Below, one piece after another: positions 1 to 7,299 of a stretch of DNA of 27,289 nucleotides (positions within the stretch are counted from its first letter, which is position 1; each line of letters starts with the position of its first letter). Below the pieces are notes generated by a model. That model saw only the letters and a program-made list of their open reading frames with translations, was not told where the DNA came from and searched no databases. Origin of the DNA: DAOTUB01 sp034437455 (lineage in GTDB: Bacteria > Chloroflexota > Anaerolineae > B4-G1). Made by a program: the position numbers and the translations under genes. The stretch is from assembly GCA_034437455.1 (NCBI GenBank), contig DAOTUB010000254.1, positions 1 through 27,289 on the forward strand. The letters are read 5' to 3'.

Positions 1-42
1 CGTCTTCTTGGGTGGAGATGGAAAGTACGGGAGCTTTTTCAC
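1..42 (-). CDS. Possible start of a truncated gene running off the window
   Basis: A GTG codon at 42 on the minus strand has an AAGGAGG sequence 6 nt upstream and opens a frame that stays open to the window edge, beginning MKKLPYF. It lies 28 nt after the stop of the small secreted protein, so it could be the next gene of that operon. Only 14 codons are visible and no family can be recognised. The ribosome binding site is the only real evidence. Confidence 0.3.
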   Translation of the reverse strand, partial: MKKLPYFPSPPKKT

Positions 43-70
43 TTTGCGCCTCCTTGGCTTTGTTTACCGC

Positions 71-460
71 CTATTTTAGCTCAAGTTGGCCTCTGTGCCA
101 GTTTTTACCCCGCGAATCTGTGTAGACCCCGTAAAACGTGGGGTCCTCAGCATTCTCCGTCTGATTCACCCAGTATTTATTGTTCGTGTCCACGGAAAAG
201 TTGCTCCACGCTCCCGTCGCACTAGGCGGGCAATGCCATTGACTGGCTTCATCCGGTGAGGTCTGAAGATCAGTGTGTACCCAGTCAGACAAATCAATGT
301 AGCCAGGACTGAGAGGAGCCGCCCTGACCATCGACGATGGCGACGGCAAAAGCCCCATCATCAAGATGCTCAAAATGCCAATCGGCAACAAGAGCGTGAT
401 CCCCAAGCGGAAAGCCGTGGGGAGAGAAGAGAATCGTTTGTGAGACAGATACTGTGACAT
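71..460 (-). CDS. Small secreted protein of unknown function
   Basis: This is a 129-aa protein. Residues 18-40 form a hydrophobic segment after a basic N-terminus, followed by an Ala-Ala-Pro stretch that could be a signal-peptidase site. The mature part is short, polar and rich in Trp, Asn and Asp, with one Cys. I recognise no family. The ATG at 460 has AGGAGG 4 nt upstream. The gene starts 8 nt after the degenerate receiver gene, so the two are probably co-transcribed from the promoter near 916-958. The context suggests a target or accessory of the two-component system next door. Confidence 0.6.
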   Translation of the reverse strand: MSQYLSHKRFSSLPTAFRLGITLLLPIGILSILMMGLLPSPSSMVRAAPLSPGYIDLSDWVHTDLQTSPDEASQWHCPPSATGAWSNFSVDTNNKYWVNQTENAEDPTFYGVYTDSRGKNWHRGQLELK

Positions 461-468
461 GTTTCCTC

Positions 469-879
469 CTATTGGTTTGGCCCCGAATTCAGGGCGGATC
501 TCAGAGACTCTATATTTGAACGTAAAAACAAGCGATCGCCTTCTTGTCCTTTTAACAGCCCATTCAACACATCGGGCAACTCTTGCAGCGTCATCGAGCG
601 GTCAAGCTGTTGGATCACCAGGCGGGGAGAGCCATCGTCCTCAAGACGGATGAAGGGCAGATCGCACACGGTGATGATGCGGTCGCACAACTGGATCTGC
701 TCATCCACCGACAGGCTGCCGCTGAAAATCACGACGCTGGGCTGGATATGATACAATCGGCGCAGCGCCCCATCGGCGTCAGAGGCGACGATGGCGTCGT
801 AACCGGCCCGCACCAGCGTGCGGACGATCTCTTTCCCCTGCGATAGATCCGGCTCAACCAGTAAAACGGTATAGTCCAT
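469..879 (-). CDS. Degenerate (pseudo-)receiver domain protein
   Basis: The 136-aa protein has the start of a CheY-like receiver (VLLVEPDLSQG, residues 5-15) and a central strand PSVVIFSGSL where active receivers have PDLVILDVMMP. The phospho-acceptor Asp is therefore Ser, and the later conserved Lys of the KPF motif is not evident. The N-terminal acidic pair is reduced to Glu-Pro-Asp. It should not be phosphorylated in the usual way and may act as a docking or antagonist receiver. There is no output domain. It has its own promoter, separated from the upstream regulator gene by a terminator, and is followed 8 nt later by a secreted protein. The family is clear; the role is inference. Confidence 0.65.
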   Translation of the reverse strand: MDYTVLLVEPDLSQGKEIVRTLVRAGYDAIVASDADGALRRLYHIQPSVVIFSGSLSVDEQIQLCDRIITVCDLPFIRLEDDGSPRLVIQQLDRSMTLQELPDVLNGLLKGQEGDRLFLRSNIESLRSALNSGPNQ

Positions 880-915
880 ACTTTGTTACCACTCCGCAAG
901 AAACGCCCTGGCTTT

Positions 916-958
916 ATTATACCGAGAGGAAATCAAATGGGGATTAAGAGGAAATTAA
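916..958 (-). promoter_or_regulatory. Promoter with three tandem 11-bp direct repeats (PhoB-box-like)
   Basis: On the minus strand a perfect TATAAT (-10, positions 921-916) is preceded, after 4 nt, by three end-to-end 11-bp units. In plus orientation these are GAGGAAATCAA (926-936), ATGGGGATTAA (937-947) and GAGGAAATTAA (948-958). Outer units match at 10 of 11 positions and sit exactly two helical turns apart. The units occupy the place of the -35 box. OmpR/PhoB-family regulators bind 11-bp-spaced direct repeats in this position, so the regulator encoded at 1068-1760 is the natural candidate. The spacing is seen; the binder is inference. Confidence 0.6.
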
Positions 959-967
959 AACGGTATT

Positions 968-994
968 AAAAAAAGCCCGCCGGGGGTGGCGGGC
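968..994 (-). terminator. Intrinsic terminator after the PhoB-type regulator
   Basis: The arms GCCCGCC (975-981) and GGCGGGC (988-994) pair perfectly around a 6-nt loop. On the minus strand the hairpin is followed by seven T residues (974-968). It closes the kinase-regulator transcription unit. Confidence 0.85.
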
Positions 995-1012
995 GATCCA
1001 TAAATGCCAACT

Positions 1013-1061
1013 CGTAGTTGCGACTTTAGTCGCTCCTGCAACGACTAAAGTCATCACTACG
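1013..1061. repeat. Palindromic repeat, CGTAG...CTACG type
   Basis: An imperfect palindrome has 20-nt arms (1013-1032 and 1042-1061) with three mismatches. The 11-nt inner part GACTTTAGTCG pairs perfectly. It lies 6 nt beyond the stop codon of the regulator gene. It resembles a REP/MITE-like element; similar GTAG...CTAC elements occur elsewhere in this window. Confidence 0.7.
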
Positions 1062-1067
1062 ATGATC

Positions 1068-1760
1068 TTATCTTTGCGGTTCGAAGCGGTAACCGACGTT
1101 CAACTCGTTGATCAGATAGCGCGGATGCTTGGAGTCTGGCTCGATCTTGCGGCGCAGGTGCCAGACGTAGACCCGCACATAGTCAACCTCGTCCAGATAT
1201 TCAAAGCCCCAGACGCTTTCGAGGTTCTGGCGAAACGTGAGCGCGCGCCCCTTGTTCTCGACCAACAGGGCCAACAGCCGGTACTCGGTCGGTGTGAGTT
1301 GGACCAATTCGCCATTGATGGCCACACGCCGGGCGCTGAGATCGATGGAAAGATAATCATCCTCGTACGTCACCCCAGAGAGATCGATCACTCCCTTACG
1401 AGCGCGGCGCAGGACCGCGTTCACACGGGCCAATAACTCGCCCCTGCGGAAAGGCTTGGTGAGATAGTCATCGGCGCCCAGGTCAAGCCCTTTGATGAGG
1501 TCTGCCTCTTCCCTTCTGGCCGTCAACATAACGATCGGCACGTCAGACATGTCACGGATACGCCGGCAGACCTGCCAGCCGTCCAGCCCGGGCATCATCA
1601 CGTCCAGGATCACCAGGTCGGGACGCTCGGCGTACACCGCGCGTATGCCCTCCTGCCCATCGCTGGCAGTGACGACCTGATACCCGCCCTTCTCGAGATT
1701 GCGCCGCACAAGCTCCAGTACAACAGGCTCGTCGTCTACGATCAAAATTTTGTCGACCAC
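1068..1760 (-). CDS. PhoB/OmpR-family response regulator
   Basis: This is a DNA-binding response regulator of 230 aa from the preferred start. An N-terminal receiver (about residues 1-115) carries the acidic pocket in ILIVDDEP, the phospho-acceptor Asp in LVILDVMMP and the Lys in LTKPF. A C-terminal winged-helix domain (about 130-228) has the typical LTPTEYRLLALL and VYVWHLRRKIE stretches. GTG at 1760 is preferred because GGAGGAG lies 9 nt upstream. An alternative TTG at 1784 would overlap the kinase stop (TTGA) and add 8 residues, but it has poor ribosome-binding context. The gene follows the broken hybrid kinase directly. Its likely target is the direct-repeat promoter at 916-958. Confidence 0.92.
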   Translation of the reverse strand: MVDKILIVDDEPVVLELVRRNLEKGGYQVVTASDGQEGIRAVYAERPDLVILDVMMPGLDGWQVCRRIRDMSDVPIVMLTARREEADLIKGLDLGADDYLTKPFRRGELLARVNAVLRRARKGVIDLSGVTYEDDYLSIDLSARRVAINGELVQLTPTEYRLLALLVENKGRALTFRQNLESVWGFEYLDEVDYVRVYVWHLRRKIEPDSKHPRYLINELNVGYRFEPQR

Positions 1761-1780
1761 AGCGGTGCTCTCCTCCGGCG

Positions 1781-2891
1781 TCAAGTCTCCAGGCCCGCCG
1801 GGCTGGGCGGAATAGTCATCTGCACGCGACAGCCCGCATCCGAGTCCAGGATCGCTACGTCGCCGCCCAATCTCTGCGCAAAAGCGCGGGCGATGGTCAG
1901 CTCCACCCCCAGGCCTTCGTACTGGCGCGCATCCCCCCCGCTCCCCTGAAAGTACCGTTCAAATACCCTTTCCCGCAGATCAACCGGAATACCCGCTCCC
2001 TGATCGATCACCGTGAGGATGCAGCCGCCAACGCCGTTCGCGGCCAACCCGATCTCAACCAAGCCCCCTTCCGGGCTGAACTTGCAGGTTGCAGGCGTTG
2101 TCTACCAGATGAACGGCCGCTTGTTTGAACCCGCTCCTGGGAGCGTGGATCGTCACGCCAGGTTCGACGGCGATATGCACATTCAGATACCGCTTTTGCC
2201 AGCGCTGTAGACACTGCTCCACCGGTTCGTGAAAATCAAACTTGAGATTGACGACCTGGCAGAGGACCTCCGCTTCTTCCTGATCCATCGTGGTGAGGGC
2301 GATCAAATCATCGATCAAGTGATGCAAGCGTTGTACGCTGTCGAGCGATTGCTGAATGAACCGCCGCCGCTGCTCCGCATCGTCGCCGAACCGATCTTTG
2401 AGCACCAACTGCAAGCTCGGCGATATGATCGAGAGCGGAGTGCGCAATTCGTGGCTGATCGTTCTCGTGATCGCCTCACGCAGTTGCTGCATCTGCGCTT
2501 CCGCCTCGGCCAGTCCCTGTTGGCGTCCCGCTTCGGCGCGACGCAACACCGCCTCGATCCGGGCCAACAGCTCCTTGATGCTGAATGGTTTGGTGACGTA
2601 CCCGTCGGCTCCCAGCCTCAATCCCTGGATAATGTCATCCTCGTCGTCCCTGGAGGTGAGCATGACGATGGGCACAGTCGACTGGCGGCGAATCTGCTGG
2701 CACGTCTCCCAGCCGTCCATCTCTGGCATCATCACGTCCAGGATGACCAGGTCCGGCATACGCTCCTCGATCTGCTGCAAACCTTCCCAGCCATTCGCAG
2801 CCGTGCGAACCGTGTAGCCCTGTTTGCTCAGATTGTACTCGAGCAGACGAACGATGCCCGGCTCATCGTCAACTATCAGGACATCTACCAT
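1781..2891 (-). pseudogene. Receiver-histidine kinase fusion broken by a frameshift
   Basis: The N-terminal receiver (VLIVDDEP, LVILDVMMP, VTKPF) is followed by a coiled linker, a HisKA domain with ISHELRTPLSII, and the start of the ATPase domain (HLVDNAC). Reading then shifts and stops at 2055. The rest of the ATPase domain (DQGAGIP, ERYFQG, GLGVEL) continues in another frame to 1781. The break is a perfect tandem copy of TTGCAGG at 2082-2095. Removing one copy restores DNACKFSPEGGLVEIG and a 367-aa kinase. ATG at 2891 (GGGAG nearby, MVDVLIVDDEP) is a better start than GTG at 2918. As read, the kinase cannot bind ATP. A sequencing error or a reversible slippage site are the alternatives to true decay. 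Confidence 0.85.
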
Positions 2892-2919
2892 CAGCCACTC
2901 CCAACTTGACTTGTCCACT

Positions 2920-2970
2920 GTAGGGCGGTTTTGCTAACCGCCACAAGTCGGATAAGCAAATCCGACCTAC
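2920..2970. repeat. Double-hairpin repeat with GTAGG...CCTAC ends
   Basis: Two hairpins lie side by side: GGCGGTT/AACCGCC (2924-2930, 2936-2942) and GTCGGAT/ATCCGAC (2947-2953, 2960-2966). They are enclosed by GTAGG and CCTAC. The right end overlaps the stop codon (TAG, 2969-2967) of the phosphorylase gene. No T-run follows, so this is a REP-type element rather than a clear terminator. Confidence 0.75.
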
Positions 2971-4274
2971 TCCGCAATTCGCCCATAGAACAACGGTAAA
3001 GGCTGCACAGGCTCGTCATCAAACGTATACGCCGCCAGGATCCGCTCGCGGGCCAGCGCCAGTTTCTCCGCATCGTTGGCGTGAACGGTGAACAGCGGCG
3101 CGCCCTTTTGCAGCCGGTCGCCCACCTTGTGATGCACGATCACGCCGACTCTGTGATCGATCGGCTCTCCCTTTCTCTCGCGCCCGCCGCCCAACGCCAC
3201 CACGGCCATGCCGATCTCGGCGGCGTTCACGGCAGCCAGGTAGCCATCGCGCGGGGCAGGCACAGGCTCGATCCGCCCGGCCCGCGGCAATCGCTCCGGC
3301 TCCTCGATGTAGCGCGCGTCGCCTCCCTGGGCCTCGACCAATTCCCGGAACTTTTCCCAAGCCGCTCCAGAGGCAAGCGCCTCGGAAGCCCGCGCGCGCG
3401 CCGCGTCCGCATCGGCGGCCTTGTCGCTCAACATCAACATCTCCGCCGCCACCACCAGGCAGTGCTCCCGAAAATCATCGGGGCCGCTCCCGCGCAGCGT
3501 GTCAATCGCCTCCGCCACCTCCAGCGCGTTCCCCACCGCCCGGCCCAACGGTTGGTTCATATCGGAGATGAGCGCAACTACCCGCCGCCCGACCTGGCTC
3601 CCCAGGCACACCATCGCCTCGGCCAAAACCTCCGCCTCCTCCAGCGTCTTCATGAACGCGCCGCTGCCCACCTTGACGTCGAGCACGATGCCATCGGCGC
3701 CGGCGGCGAGTTTCTTGCTCATGATCGAGCTGACGATGAGCGGGGTGGAGGCCACGGTGGCCGTCGCGTCGCGCAGCGCGTACAGCTTGCGGTCGGCCGG
3801 GGCCAGGTCGGCGGTCTGCCCGGTCAGCACGATGCCGATCTCACAGAGTTGGGCCTCGAACTCGGCCTGGCTCAGATCAGTGCGGTAGCCGGGGATCGAC
3901 TCCAGCTTATCTATCGTGCCGCCGGTAAACCCTAGCCCGCGCCCCGTCATCTTGGCCACCGACAATCCGCAGGCCGCCGCCAGCGGCGCGACGACCAGGC
4001 TCACCTTGTCGCCCACGCCGCCCGTAGAGTGCTTGTCCACGGCAAAGGGGACCACCTGTTTCAAGTCGAGTACGTCGCCCGAGTGGGTCATCGCCAGCGT
4101 CAGAGCACGCGTCTCGCGGTCGGTCATGCCGCGCAGATAGACGGCCATCAGCCAGGCGGCGGCCTGATAGTCGGGGATTTCGTCCCGCGTGCACGCTCGC
4201 ACAAAGAACTCGATCTCTTCCCGCGAGAGTTCCTCTCCATCTCTTTTTTTGGCTATCAGATCTAGTGCGTTCAT
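2967..4274 (-). CDS. Pyrimidine-nucleoside (thymidine) phosphorylase
   Basis: This 435-aa cytoplasmic enzyme splits thymidine or uridine with phosphate into base and (deoxy)ribose-1-phosphate in pyrimidine salvage. The family signature KHSTGGVGDK is at 81-90. It is followed by the glycine-rich KMTGRGLGFTGGTIDKLES segment and by SSIMSKKLAAG and LDVKVGSGAFMK, which bind substrate and phosphate. The N-terminal helical domain and the C-terminal GRxxx beta domain give the usual length. Sequence alone does not separate DeoA from Pdp, so no symbol is given. The ATG at 4274 lies 9 nt after a TATAAT with no Shine-Dalgarno, so the mRNA may be leaderless. The stop codon lies in a repeat element. Confidence 0.93.
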   Translation of the reverse strand: MNALDLIAKKRDGEELSREEIEFFVRACTRDEIPDYQAAAWLMAVYLRGMTDRETRALTLAMTHSGDVLDLKQVVPFAVDKHSTGGVGDKVSLVVAPLAAACGLSVAKMTGRGLGFTGGTIDKLESIPGYRTDLSQAEFEAQLCEIGIVLTGQTADLAPADRKLYALRDATATVASTPLIVSSIMSKKLAAGADGIVLDVKVGSGAFMKTLEEAEVLAEAMVCLGSQVGRRVVALISDMNQPLGRAVGNALEVAEAIDTLRGSGPDDFREHCLVVAAEMLMLSDKAADADAARARASEALASGAAWEKFRELVEAQGGDARYIEEPERLPRAGRIEPVPAPRDGYLAAVNAAEIGMAVVALGGGRERKGEPIDHRVGVIVHHKVGDRLQKGAPLFTVHANDAEKLALARERILAAYTFDDEPVQPLPLFYGRIAE

Positions 4275-4283
4275 TCTGTGCTC

Positions 4284-4289
4284 ATTATA
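4284..4289 (-). promoter_or_regulatory. -10 box of the phosphorylase gene
   Basis: A TATAAT reads on the minus strand with its last base 9 nt before the ATG at 4274. The expected transcription start falls within about 3 nt of the start codon. No good -35 is seen at 16-18 nt. Confidence 0.5.
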
Positions 4290-4324
4290 TCACAGATGCA
4301 AATAGAAAAAAGTGTCGCGGCCAA

Positions 4325-4353
4325 TTGCCTGGAGGTGCAAGCGGGGTTATAAT
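4325..4353 (+). promoter_or_regulatory. Promoter of the amidohydrolase-CYTH gene
   Basis: TTGCCT (4325-4330) and TATAAT (4348-4353) are separated by 17 nt. The predicted start is near 4360, which places the repeat element at 4367-4461 in the 5' untranslated region. Confidence 0.65.
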
Positions 4354-4366
4354 GAGACACCGGTTA

Positions 4367-4461
4367 GCGTCATTTCGAGCGAGCGAAGCGAGTCGAGAAA
4401 TCTCAATCATCGGAAGTGGAGACCCTTCGCCTCCGCTGCGCTCCGCTCAGGGTGACGAATA
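4367..4461. repeat. MITE-like repeat with imperfect inverted ends
   Basis: The left end starts GCGTCATTTCGAGCG and runs through AAGCGAGTCGAGAAATCTC. The right end, read in reverse, starts TTCGTCACCCTGAGCG. The two ends are imperfect inverted repeats. It fills the untranslated leader of the downstream gene. The pattern resembles short dispersed elements seen in many environmental bacterial genomes; a genome-wide copy count would confirm it. Confidence 0.55.
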
Positions 4462-4486
4462 AATGACGTACCAAGGAGCGTGTATC

Positions 4487-6481
4487 ATGACCAAAGTCGA
4501 CGTGATCCTGACCGGCGGCAGCGTCGTCACGATGAATGAGGATTTTGACCTCTTTACCTCCGGCTCCGTCGCCGTGCGCGATGGCGTTATCGAGGCCGTG
4601 GGATCGGTTGACCAGATTACAGCAGCCTACACCGCAGACGAGATCGTGGACTGCTCCGGGTGCGCCGTGATTCCGGGCCTGATCAACGCCCACACCCACG
4701 CCCCGATGACGCTGCTCCGGGGGTTGGCCGACGACCTCAGGCTGGACGTCTGGCTGATGGGCTATATGATGCCGGTAGAGCGCGAGTTCGTCCGCCCCGA
4801 CTTTTGCTGGCTGGGCGCCCAACTCGCCTGCGCCGAAATGATCCGCTCCGGCGTCACTTGCTTCGGCGATATGTACTACCACGAGGAAGCGGTCGCCGAC
4901 GCGACGGCCCGGGTGGGAATGCGGGCCGTGTGCGCCCAATCGATCCTAAAGTTCCCCACCCCCGACGCCGCGAGCTACGACGAGGGACTCCGCCGGGCGC
5001 AGGATTTCATCGCCCGCTGGGTGGGACACGATCTGATCGTGCCGGCTGTGGGGCCTCACGCCGCCTATACCGCCACAGAGGAGATGATCCAGGAATGCAC
5101 CCGCCTGGCCCTGGACTATGACGTGCCGATCCACATCCACCTGGCCGAGACCGCCCAGGAGATCCAAGAGCACCAGGCCGAGCACGACATGGCCGTGACG
5201 ACTTGGCTCGAACAACAAGGGCTTTTCCAGGCCCAGGTCACCGCGATGCACTGCGTCCATCTGGAGAACGGAGAACTGCACACCCTGCTGCGCCACGGCG
5301 TCGGCGTGGCGCACAACCCCACCAGCAATCTCAAATTGGCCAGCGGTTTTGCGCCGGTAGCGCGGATGCTCAAGCTAGGGCTTTCCGTCGGGATCGGCAC
5401 CGACGGCCCGGCCAGCAACAACGACCTGGACATGTTCGAGGAGATGCGGCTGGCGGCGCTGCTGGCGAAAGGGGTCGCCAACGATCCGACCGCCGCCCCC
5501 GCCCGCCAGGCGTTGGCGATGGCGACCCAACTGGGAGCGCGGGCGCTTCACATCGCCCACCTGACCGGCTCGCTGGAAGCGGGCAAGCAGGCCGACCTCG
5601 CCGTGGTCGACCTGGAGCGTATCCACCTGACGCCTCGCTTTCACCGCGACCCCAACGGGATCTATTCGCTGCTCGTCTACGCGGCCAAGAGCGAGGACGT
5701 CCGCCACGTGCTCTGCAATGGCCGCTGGCTGATGCGCGACCGGAACCTGGCGACCGTGGACGTGGAGGCGCTCCGGGCGCGGGCGGCTCAGACGGCGCAC
5801 AAGATCGATCTCTTCCTGACGACGCGGGAGGAGAGCGTCCTGAGCAAGCTGGTCGCCATCGTCGGCGGCGTGGCGCGGGTAGAGACTTTCGAGGTACAGG
5901 TCAAGCTCCGCCTGGTCGACGCCTCGTCCGTGGAGGCGATGTTGACCAACAGCGACCAGATCTCGGTCGTCCGGCCCTCTCGACGGCGCCAGTACGATAC
6001 CTATTTTCTCTTTGACGATCCAGAGCGCTGTCTGCTGCGATATCGCGAGGACGAGCGATTCGACGAGTCGGGCGAAGCGGCCAACGTCGTCTACCGGCTG
6101 ACGCTGATCGGCGAGACGGAGGAACGCGAGTTCGCCCGTTCCGTCCTCCTCTCCCGCTCCCGCTTTGACGCTCCAGCTACACACAGCCCCCGCTTTTATC
6201 GCGAGTATTTCAAGCCGGCGGACGAGATCGAGGTGCACAAGGAACGCTGCCGCTACCACGTCCGCTACGGCGGCACCGACTTTGCCCTCAACCTGGACCG
6301 GCTCATCAAGCCGGATCTGCCGGGAGTTTTCCTCGAGATCAAGAGCCGTACCTGGTCGGCGCAGGACGCCGAGCGCAAGGCGGACCTGATCGGCGAGCTA
6401 ATGGAACTGTTCCAGGTGCAAGAGCGCGAGTTTGTGCGAGAGGGGTATGTGGAGCTAGCGACTGAGGGAAGCGCCCAATGA
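4487..6481 (+). CDS. MTA/SAH deaminase-type amidohydrolase fused to a CYTH domain
   Basis: The protein has 664 aa from the ATG at 4487, where AAGGAG lies 8 nt upstream; the in-frame start at 4463 is inside the repeat. Residues 1 to about 440 form a metal-dependent amidohydrolase of the 5-methylthioadenosine/S-adenosylhomocysteine deaminase group. It has HTH metal ligands (69-71), HIH (216-218), MHCVHL (254-259) and the catalytic Asp in GTDGP (305-309). Residues about 466-655 form a CYTH (triphosphate-tunnel) domain: EVQVK at 469-473 in place of ExExK, then LRYRE (517-521) and LEIKSR (616-621). CYTH proteins bind polyphosphate or nucleoside triphosphates. The fusion is one frame with no sign of error. 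It suggests the deaminase acts on, or is controlled by, a phosphorylated ligand. The exact substrate is unknown. Confidence 0.85.
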   Translation: MTKVDVILTGGSVVTMNEDFDLFTSGSVAVRDGVIEAVGSVDQITAAYTADEIVDCSGCAVIPGLINAHTHAPMTLLRGLADDLRLDVWLMGYMMPVEREFVRPDFCWLGAQLACAEMIRSGVTCFGDMYYHEEAVADATARVGMRAVCAQSILKFPTPDAASYDEGLRRAQDFIARWVGHDLIVPAVGPHAAYTATEEMIQECTRLALDYDVPIHIHLAETAQEIQEHQAEHDMAVTTWLEQQGLFQAQVTAMHCVHLENGELHTLLRHGVGVAHNPTSNLKLASGFAPVARMLKLGLSVGIGTDGPASNNDLDMFEEMRLAALLAKGVANDPTAAPARQALAMATQLGARALHIAHLTGSLEAGKQADLAVVDLERIHLTPRFHRDPNGIYSLLVYAAKSEDVRHVLCNGRWLMRDRNLATVDVEALRARAAQTAHKIDLFLTTREESVLSKLVAIVGGVARVETFEVQVKLRLVDASSVEAMLTNSDQISVVRPSRRRQYDTYFLFDDPERCLLRYREDERFDESGEAANVVYRLTLIGETEEREFARSVLLSRSRFDAPATHSPRFYREYFKPADEIEVHKERCRYHVRYGGTDFALNLDRLIKPDLPGVFLEIKSRTWSAQDAERKADLIGELMELFQVQEREFVREGYVELATEGSAQ

Positions 6482-6508
6482 TCCAGCGAGTGCGATCAAG
6501 AGTGTTGA

Positions 6509-6943
6509 TCAGTGCGGAGCTCTAAAAGCCAACGGGTCTATCCGGGTCACGAAATCCAGATGGTCGAAATCCCTATCGGCGCTTATCAATTGAGAGATCC
6601 CGTGATTCCGCATCGTGGCTGCGTGGATGGCATCCCGTGGTCGTATCCCCACGTTATGATAGGCGTCAAACAGGTCAATGGCCAGACGAAAATCGGCCTC
6701 TGTTACAGCGAGGATAGTGAGAGGATACTGGAGAACAGCACGACAAAGCTGCAAGCCCTTGGCGGCAAGATGGATGTGGCTGTAGCGATAGAGCAGTTCT
6801 TGCAAAACTTCTGTATTGATAGCGGCGCTCAAAGCGCCTGTCTCCACGCTGGACAAGATGCGCACACAAGGGCCCTTGTAAGGATGGGGCGCGCCGGCTG
6901 CATACATAAAAACGTTGGAATCCAGAAAAGCGAGGTCTGCCAC
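6509..6943 (-). CDS. PIN-domain toxin, VapC-like
   Basis: This is a 144-aa protein from GTG 6943, which has AGGAAG 9 nt upstream; a longer frame from 6988 overlaps the antitoxin and is unlikely. PIN-domain acidic residues are visible in FLDSNVFMY near the N-terminus, in NTEVLQELL, in RPRDAIHAAT and in SADRDFDHL. VapC toxins are Mg-dependent RNases. The start codon shares one base with the antitoxin stop codon, which is normal for toxin-antitoxin pairs. The RNA target is unknown. It ends convergently with the amidohydrolase-CYTH gene, 27 nt away. Confidence 0.85.
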   Translation of the reverse strand: MADLAFLDSNVFMYAAGAPHPYKGPCVRILSSVETGALSAAINTEVLQELLYRYSHIHLAAKGLQLCRAVLQYPLTILAVTEADFRLAIDLFDAYHNVGIRPRDAIHAATMRNHGISQLISADRDFDHLDFVTRIDPLAFRAPH

Positions 6944-7188
6944 TATTCCAATCTTCCTGCGTCTATTTCTTGTTCCATCTGGGCCCAATCGGCTACAGGT
7001 AAATCCATAGCAGCGACGAGATCGGTCAGGGGAGTCACAGGCTGTTTGGCCTTGATCACAACTCCGATCTCTGTCAATTCGACGGTAACTTCTGTCTTAC
7101 CAGCAGTGTGTACACCCAAAGCTGCCAGGATAGGCTGTGGCAAGGTAAGGCGCCCGTTCCGATCAATGATGGTTGTTTGTGAAAACAT
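6943..7188 (-). CDS. AbrB/MazE-like antitoxin
   Basis: This 81-aa protein has an N-terminal swapped-hairpin DNA-binding domain (TTIIDRNGRLTLPQPILAALGV) and a C-terminal tail that would bind the toxin (PVADWAQMEQEIDAG). ATG 7188 is preferred over 7200 because GGAGG lies 5 nt upstream. It precedes the PIN toxin with a one-base overlap. Antitoxins of this type usually repress their own promoter, and a strong promoter lies just upstream. Confidence 0.82.
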   Translation of the reverse strand: MFSQTTIIDRNGRLTLPQPILAALGVHTAGKTEVTVELTEIGVVIKAKQPVTPLTDLVAAMDLPVADWAQMEQEIDAGRLE

Positions 7189-7228
7189 GTTCACCTCCAT
7201 CTATAACTCTCCGGCAAGTAGTATCTGA

Positions 7229-7257
7229 ATTGTAGCACACCAAAAGATAGTCGTCAA
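7229..7257 (-). promoter_or_regulatory. Promoter of the toxin-antitoxin pair
   Basis: On the minus strand TTGACG (7257-7252) and TACAAT (7234-7229) are separated by 17 nt. The start would be near 7222, about 34 nt before the antitoxin ATG. Confidence 0.7.
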
Positions 7258-7299
7258 TCTACAAAGTGCGCCTATTCCTGACTGACCACAGGGAGAAAA

